Program-made: the position numbers and the translations under genes | Shown here: positions 26,801 to 35,800 of the stretch, one piece after another | Layout of the letters: the number at the start of each line of letters is the position of its first letter | Numbering within the stretch: the first letter of the stretch is position 1 | Notes under the pieces: model-generated | Told to the model about the DNA's origin: nothing | What the model saw: only the letters and a program-made list of their open reading frames with translations | Databases searched by the model: none | DNA from: Chaenocephalus aceratus | Lineage: Eukaryota > Chordata > Actinopteri > Perciformes > Channichthyidae | DNA length: 64,000 bases | Assembly (NCBI GenBank): GCA_023974075.1 | Contig: JAMFTG010000273.1 | Coordinates: forward strand, 117,501 to 181,500 | Reading direction: 5' to 3'

Positions 26801-29800
26801 AAACAACAACAAACAACAACAACCAACTTAATTATTACATTCAAATGAAGTCATTATTCAAGTTTACATTCACTTTGGAGAATAACACGGAGAGAGATGA
26901 GCGGAAGGGCTCTCTCCCCTCTCTCTCTCCCCTCTCTCCTCCCTCTCTCTCTCTCTCTCCCGCTCTCTCCCCCCCCCCTCTCCTCTCTCCCTCTCTCCCT
27001 CTCTCTCTCTCTCTCTCCCCCTCTCTCTCTCCCCTCTCTCTCTCTCCCCCTCTCTCCCCCTCTCTCCTCTCTCTCTCCTATCTCTCTCTCCTCTCTCTCT
27101 TCTCTCTCTCTCCCCCCCTCTCTCCTCTCTCCCTCTCTCTCTCCCTATCTCTCTCTCTCCGCTCTCTCTCTCCCCCTCTCTCTCTCCTCTCCTCGCCGTG
27201 AAGTGGTTTTCGGCCTGCCAGTAAACCCAAAGCATAAGAAGTGACGTCAGCGGCTTCAATTTTGCGTAATATTCCCTCAGCGAACTTATTCCGTGGTGAA
27301 CGCGATCTGCTAGAAAGTTCAGGGACTAAAGAGTTCGGCGAGACTAAGTACTGGGAACTAAGTACGGCACAAGTACTTGGTGTGACAAGCGCCTATTGAG
27401 AGTAAAATCTGTTTTTCTTTAGCTGCTTTTTTATTTTCCCACTTATTCAGGATATCCACATCACTGATGGTGATTAGTCAAACTCTTGCGTATTGCGTGA
27501 AAGCACCAACGATCAACCAAACCAAATGGTGAAGTCTTTGGTTTAAATAAGGCTATACCTTTCTCTAAATGTCCCAGCTGTTTACCGAATGTCACTCCAA
27601 ATGTTAAAATCAGCTGTTTTTGGCTTTTAAATTTAGCGACTTCAAACATTTAGTCAGTCGACGAGAGTTCGACACGCAGAGAAAAACAAGACTTTGGAGT
27701 CGGATAGTTCTCGGTAACAGCGGGTACTTGTGTTTAAATGCTAACATTAGCGTGCTAGCATGGGGATGTTTAGCAGGTGTGTTAGCATAGCCAAGTAAAG
27801 CTAATTAGCGCAGTTTGATTGCTGCAGGTGGGCATTTTGGCAAAAGTAGGTCAGTCTGTGGGGACTTGGCTTAAAATATACAGGATGATTATTGAATAAA
27901 GTCAAAAATATACAGGATAATTGAGAATATAGTGTTAAATATACAAAATTATTTATAATGAAGTCTAAAATATACAGGATAATTAAGAATTAAGTCTAAA
28001 AGATACAGAATAAGTTGGATTATATATATATATATAACCCACAGAGCATTTAAAATAACATGTTTTATAAAATGTGCAACCCACTCTGTATCGAATGCTT
28101 CAAACTCGGTCAAATCCTGATCTTACAGGACTTCTCCTCTCTCACACACACACACACACACACACGGCCCCTTGTAAACAAACGGCAGCTGGTCATCCCC
28201 TTGGCAACAGTGGGTCTGGAAGAAGCCGTTAGCTCCTTTTTTTATTTTTTAAGTGTGTCTTTGTGAAGGGTCCACAGCGATGGACCCGAGCACTTGAGGC
28301 GTCCACAATGCTGCCGGCTGAATGCTTATTCATTTCTGAACAAAAATGCAAATGTGGAGGAGCTGCTGCTGCTGCTGCTCTCCCTCGCCTCCCCTCCTCC
28401 AATCCATCCTCCGTTTGATGAAGACATTAATGTTATCATTTATTCTGCATCCATGAGAGAAATGGAAGTTTTTTATTGTTGTTATCTCCAAAGGAAACGG
28501 CTGATTTGGGTTCATTCGTATCCATGTCAAATCCTTCACGTTCTGTGTTTTTTTAACGATAAAACACGATGATTTCTCAGGTTTTATACTTAAAATGATG
28601 TGAAGTATTTCTAGTTTCATCCCCCTGTTGATATAGGTAATCACTAGGGCTGGAAATAATCTTATTGAGATTTTTCTGACAGATATCGCGATATTTGTTT
28701 CTAAGCGACCCAACGAAGTTTATTGTAAAATGCGGCCATATCTCCAGCTAGGAAGGTCGCAATCAACGTCCCGTCCTCTAGCACCCCGCAGCCGAGCTAC
28801 GAGTGAGAGAACTAAACTTACATGAAACTTCCGTTGGGTTGCTTTAAAGTCGAAGCTTCAGTTTCAGACTCACCCTGTAATAGAAACATGTGATGGAGCA
28901 TTGCTAACCTGACTCAGATGGTTCACCAAGCCATCTGAAGCTCCATTGGAAGCCATTTGGAAAGGGCAGGCACCTTCAAAGATACTTGGCAGGTGATTGG
29001 ATCAATCTGTCTATCACCTTCTATTCATGGGCCACTTCTGATTGGTTAACAATGGCTGGTATACATGTGGAACACAGCGCTTCTGATTGGTGTCGCAGGC
29101 TTTGCGATTTGATAACCGCATCATTTAAAATTTCGATTTAAAATCGATGAATCGTTCAGCCCTAGTAATCACATGATGAAGTGATTTAAAAAAAAACACA
29201 TTCCTGTCCATCCTCAGTCCTCTTTGTTTCTCTAAACACTTGAGACTTGTCTCCGCACGGCCTCCTCTGATCGCGCTCTCTTTTGTTCTGCAGATCCCCG
29301 GCAGAACAGCTTACTTGGGAACGCCTCCGTCCTACCAGCAGCCCCAGTACCCTCGGTGAGTCTTCCCTTAACTTAAATCTGTGTTGTCTGGGCTGTGTTT
29401 TGAAATAAGTCCAATGTTTCTGTGCTGGAATTCCCCTCTTTTGCTTATAATAACAATCTATTGGATTCATAAGCGACTTGTCGTTTGAGTGAACAAAACT
29501 CAAAGTGCTACAGAGTTAAAACGGTTTTATTATTAATAATAATTGAGAATAAAGTGTAAAATATACAGAATAATTGAGAATAAAGTGTAAAATATACAGA
29601 ATAATTGAGAATAAAGTGCAAAATATCAGAATAATTGAGAATAAAGTGTAAAATACAGAATAATTGAGAATAAAGTGCAAAATATACAGAATAATTGAGA
29701 ATAAAGTCTAAAATATACAAAATAATTGAGAATAAAGTGTAAATATACAAAATAATTGAGAATAAAGTGTAAAATATACAGAATAATTGAGAATAAAGTG

Positions 29801-32800
29801 CAAAAATACAGAATAATTGAGAATAAAGTGTAAAATATACAGAATTGAGAATAAAGTGCAAAAATATACAGAATAATTGAGAATAAAGTCTAAAATATAC
29901 AAAATATTGAGAATAAAGTGTAAAATATACAAAATAATTGAGAATAAAGTGTAAAATATACAGAATAATTGAGAATAAAGTCTAAAATATACAAATAATT
30001 GAGAATAAAGTGTAAAATATACAGAATAATTGAGAATAAAGTGTAAAATATACAAAATAATTGAGAATAAAGTGTAAAATATACAGAATAATTGAGAATA
30101 AAGTGTAAAATATACAGAATAATTGAGAATAAAGTGTAAAATATACAGAATAATGAGAATAAAGTGTAAAATATACAGAATAATTGAGAATAAAGTGTAA
30201 AATATACAGAATAATTGAGAATAAAGTGTAAAATATACAGATAATGAGAATACAGTGTAAAATATACAGAATAATTGAGAATAAAGTGTAAAATAAATAA
30301 TATATATATAAACAAAATTAGTGCTACTGAGTAAATAGTTGAAACAGAAACAAAAATATATATATCAGGGTTCCCGCAGGGTCTAAAAAGTCTTAAATAT
30401 GATATACGCTCATTATGTCACGGCTAAGAACCAATCAGATTGCTTGATTTGACTATAAGTAAACGACAGAATAAAAACAGTGACGTTTTAGATCTACGGT
30501 AAGGTTGGATATGAACCAATAAGAAAACAAGGGAACGTGTTTTTATAAATGAATTTGGTGTGTGTCACGCTGTCAGGCAACGACTCTTTCACAAGTTACT
30601 TTTTTGCTTTTTTATGTCTTACACGAACATTTCCAAAAACAGCTGATTATAGGAAAAACCTTGAATTCATGGATTTAAAAACCACTGCTTACATGCCGTT
30701 AAAGTGTCTGAAATCAATCCGTTTTCAAGACGTAAGAAATGGGATTTTGCGATGTTTTATTACTTTGGTTAAATCAATTCTTTTAGGGATACAACAATAA
30801 ATAAAACCTCTTTAGAAAGTAACATTTTGTGCCTTTTTTAATATAGTTTTTCTTGAGCTTCTCCACCTTTACCCGGTTCAGGCTTCTCCCTTTTCCGAAG
30901 TTGCATTATTTCCACATCGCGCAGAAATTACATGTTACATTGGTCATCACAAGTTGCATTTTAAAGACGCTTAAAGAGCAGCTACAAATAAGCAGTGTTA
31001 ATTTTGATTTAGTCTTTAGACGAAAAGGTCTATTAGTTTTAGTCACATTTTAGTCGTTACGGTTTTTTAACGGTACTACTATTAAAAAATCTGTGTGCAC
31101 GCCGCTGCAGCGTGTCTGTTAGGCCCCGCCCCCCCCACACAGATGAGACACAGAGGCCCCGCCCCCGCACACAGATGAGACAGAGGCCCCGCCCCCGCAC
31201 ACAGATGAGACAGAGAGGCCCCCGCCCCCCACACAGATGAGACAGAGAGGCCCTGCCCCCCACACAGATGAGACAGAGAGGCCCTGCCCCCGCACACAGA
31301 TGAGACAGAGAGGCCCCGCCCCCCACACAGATGAGACAGAGAGGCCCCGCCCCCACACAGATGAGACAGAGAGGCCCCGCCCCCCACACAGATGAGACAG
31401 AGAGGCCCCGCCCCCACACAGATGAGACAGAGAGGCCCAGCCCCCCACACAGATGAGACAGAGAGGCCCCGCCCCCCACACAGATGAGACAGAGAGGCCC
31501 TGCCCCCCACACAGATGAGACAGAGGCCCCGCCCCCGCACACAGATGAGACAGAGGCCCCGCCCCCGCACACAGAGGCCCCGCCCCCGCACACAGCTGAG
31601 ACAGAGAGGCCCCGCCCCCGCACACAGCGAGACAGAGTCCCCGCCCCCCACACAGACGAGACAAGGGGTGTTTTCTCAATCGCGAGTAAAGCTGCTCCAG
31701 AGCCACTATTTCAAGCATACTACGTCATCGAGTGCCGCCGAAGTACTGTTCCAATGTCCAGCATACTTGGAATTATCTACCGAGCCCGGCGTACTTCGTT
31801 TGGGAAGAAATGTCGAGGCTGCACATGTGTAGACTCCGCGGTCTTAAAATCCCCACAATGCTTTGCGCACGGACCAATTTTCCCTAAATCTGTGGCGGAA
31901 AATGTAAGGCGAGGCCTCTCATGGACACACACTTGCACTACCAAGCAAGCGTCCTCGACATTGAGAAATATCCAGAGGGATCGCTCTTCTGGAGTGAAGA
32001 GAGCGGAAATAAGACAAGATGGACACTTGGGGGGAAATACCCTGCATTTGAATGTCCGATAGTCCACCATTAACACCTCCGTCTCGTCAACGAAGACTAA
32101 ATATACATTTCATTATCAAGAATCTATTTTTAGCTCGTCCTCGTCGTCTTAGTCGTGTAGAAAAGGTTGTAGACGAACATTTCTCGTCATAGTTTTCGTT
32201 GACGAAATTAACACAGAAAATAAGGCCTTCAATGGTAAAATATCTCAAATCTATTTCTAAAACGCCTTTCAGTGGTCATTTTTTATGATCATTATTTTTG
32301 CATTAAATCTGGAGAAACTTTGCATTAAATCGGTCGTACATTAAAAAAAAAAAAGTTTATCTAACTTTCCTTTAGCTGTAAGAATCCAGATTGTTCGCCA
32401 ATGCTTTAAAGCAGGGGTGTCAAACTCAAGGCCCGGGGGCCAAATCCGGCCCGTGACTTCATTTAATGCGGCCCCACAAGAGCCTGCAAAGAATATATAT
32501 GTTTACTATACGGTGACATGCTACTTTACAGAAGCACGTTGCCCATAAACTACATGTCCCACAATGCATCTCAAGTTTGACTTTTCTTCTCAGAATTGGA
32601 CTTTTTTTCAAAATGTCACTTATTTTATTTTGACTTTTTTTCCAGAATTTGGCTTTCTTTTTAAATCATTTTGTGACATTCTCACTGAAGAGACTTAAGT
32701 TATTACCCTATCCGATAATAATCCAATGCAGACGGCAATAATGTAATATAATACATTCTTTTAAATATTTATATATGTATTTTTTGTATGTATATAAAAC

Positions 32801-35800
32801 CGGCCCTTTGAGTGATGTGGCCCGAGATGAAATTGAGTTCGACACCCTGCTTTAAAATCTTCAGAACGTTTTATTGTGTGCCTATTTTTGCGAACACAAG
32901 TCCGTCTTCACGTTCTCTTTTCCCAAACCCCAGAGCATCAAACATGGCCTTGTTTCGGTTGTTCTTAATTCTCGCCTCGGGGCTTTAGATTTTTAAGATT
33001 TCTCTCGGCGCTCTGAACCGCATTTCTCTGGAGGAGTTGGTGCAGCTTAATGAGGCGTCGCTGATGCCGTCCTGCTATTGATTCTCCACTCCTCGTCGGT
33101 TTTAACTTGTCCGGGCCCATTGTGGCTCCGCGGCACCTCGGGTCAGTGGTTATTAGCGGACACAGTTTCAAAAAAACTACTCGGCGCGGGAGTGAATGGA
33201 AAGCAGGAGGAACTTGGAGGAGAGGGGATTACCGGTTGCATCTGAGGAGCGTGACTTGGTTCCGTAATGAGGGATTCTCCTTTTTCGGTTTTTAAACTTG
33301 TTTATTAGTTTCTCACATTCCCCTTTACATCCAACGGTGCTCCAATTTAGATTATTTAACGAGGGGTCGCCGCATGGTTAAGGTCTCAAATCCCACAAAT
33401 TAAACATGAGAATATGAAAACACTAAATGTATCGGAATCAATAATAACAAAAATAAAATAAAAGATGGGTTATATATAAGTTTCTTTAACAAGGGGTCAG
33501 ACATTCCCCTTTACATCCAACACTTAAATTCACCCTTAAATGTTACCTTAATTGGACGGGAATACCGACGCACTATTTACTTTAAAATGATATCAGGTTT
33601 TATTTGTCTCTCAGGAATTATCTGAACCTTAAAGGAGTTTTTCTTACTTCAAATTCACCCTTAAATTTCACTTTAACATATTTGAAAAAAGGAGATTTAA
33701 GATTTAAATGCGTGAACAGTTTCTTTAACATGTAGAAGGTCTCAAATCCTAAAAATTGAACTACATGAGAAACTAAATGTTTAGAAATCAAATGCTCCTT
33801 TTCACCATGCGCTATAAAAAATAAAACCAGTATAAGTGTTTTGTTTTAAAATAACTTCAATGTGTGGAATAAATAAATATATCAAATCGATAATAACACT
33901 GAGAACGTAAGTAACACAGGTATAACACAAATAAAATAAAATATGGGTTATATATATATATATATATATATGGTCATCCTACATATTAAAATAATACAGT
34001 CCAATACACGTAGGAGAAATATCCATCTACCAGAACATTCCAAATAAAAATTCCTCATTTTAAAGAATTACATCACGTTGCTTTTCACACGTTGTGCCGC
34101 GGAGACTTTGCGCTCGATGCCACGGAAGAACGGCCTCGCTTTGTCTTAGAGATGAAGGCGATCCGATTGGTTCGTTTCATACTCGCCGCTTTCTTTGCAA
34201 AGTCATCTGAAGAGACGAGGCGGTCCTCGAGAGCCAAGGCCTTTCGGTAAACGCTCGACGATGGGAGGTCGCTTTAAAGAAGAGGCCGAGGTCACGGTTT
34301 AGATCAAAAGGTCCCGAGGTTTCACGAGTTGGGCTGGAAATGGGAGCTCATAGAATACGAGGCAGATCAAACTGGGCGACGAGCGCGGCCTCACACGGCA
34401 CGTAATACAGTCTGAAGAATGTCCCCAAAAATGTGTAAAGATTTGATGAGGAAACGTTCCAGTCGGCTAGAAACTCCTCGTGCCACACCTCAGTTCCTCG
34501 AGTGGAGAAATCAGAAAAGTATTTTATTAATGAAAACACAAATCCGAGTCCAGGAGAGATTTGTAGAAGGAAGTCAGTCGGACGTTTCCTGATGTGGAAC
34601 AGCTCAAGTTACTTTTAAGAGCTGCCAGTCTTTGTTCTCATGTTGCAGATGGAACCTGGCCGCTCAAAACGTCCTGCCGTTTGACTGGCGCTCCAACAAC
34701 TCAACAATATTTAGTTTAAATATCAAACTGAGAAAAAGCTGTAAAATCTGACTTTAGAGAATCCACGGAGTCATTGGAGCTTTTCCCACTATTCCTCTTG
34801 AGAATCTGCAGAAAGGAAATCATTTCTGTGTTCAAACGATTTCCTTTTCACTCTTTACGTCTGCCTGACTTTCAGCTCCAGTAAATACATCGCTAGCTTC
34901 AATAATAGAACATATGCTAATTTACTTTAGCAGTGTTTCTGGATTTAATGGCGTGAATGGCATAAAATATTACTCAAGTGTTGAACAGATTCAGGGATGC
35001 TTCCTTCACGTCCCGAGGTCTTTATCTCCTCTTCAGACAGAAACTCTGAATATCTTTTGATGCGAGACCTTGTCAGGAGTGTTAACAGGTGTGTGTTTCC
35101 GTGTGTGTGTGTGTGTGTGTGTGTAGGCAGCAGCAGCAGTATGGCAGCGGCAGCGGGGGTCACGGCTGGAATCGAGCCACGCAGGCTCAGGGCTCTGCGT
35201 ACCAGCAGAACCAGCAGAACCAGCAGAACCAGAGCCGCGGGGGGGCGGCTCCTCCCCCTCCTCAGCAGCCGGGGGGATACCAGCAGGGGTTCGATGACCG
35301 GAGAGAGAACCGGGGACAACACCACCAGGTACACACGCTGAAAAGAACACCTCTTGGATTCCACTTACTCTGTTATTCGTGTCATAAGCGAGACGTTGTG
35401 ATAAAACCGCTTCAAACTACTTTCGTGGTTTTTAAAAGTCACTGAAGTTATCAGTTGTTAAATTATCTTTAACTATTTTAAGTAGGTTTTTATTTCATTG
35501 TAATTAAGGAAAGCAGGTGCTCAAAAACTAAATGTAGGATGATGAGAAAGTTGATATCTCGAAACATAAAAGTCTTTCTAATCCAGAGTTTGAATTCAAT
35601 GAGTCAGAAGTCGTCTATGAAAACGTTGCATTAATATGCCGGTAAATGGTACGGAAGGATTAGGGCCACGTGTGAACGCTCTTCTTTTAGATCTGACCAA
35701 AAGTTACGTTTTGTTTTTTTTAAATTAAGAATTTTACTTACTAAAAAAACGTATTTATTAGGATTCTGAGATTTATGAGTTTTATTGATAATTTAGTTTT

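Noticed and set aside
29186..29503. 105-residue minus-strand frame over xrn2 exon k
   Set aside because: Antisense shadow of the exon and its flanks.
31057..31718. Three minus-strand open frames of GGAGPLCLICV-type repeats
   Set aside because: Minisatellite inside a hAT-like element; all frames are open because the unit lacks stops.
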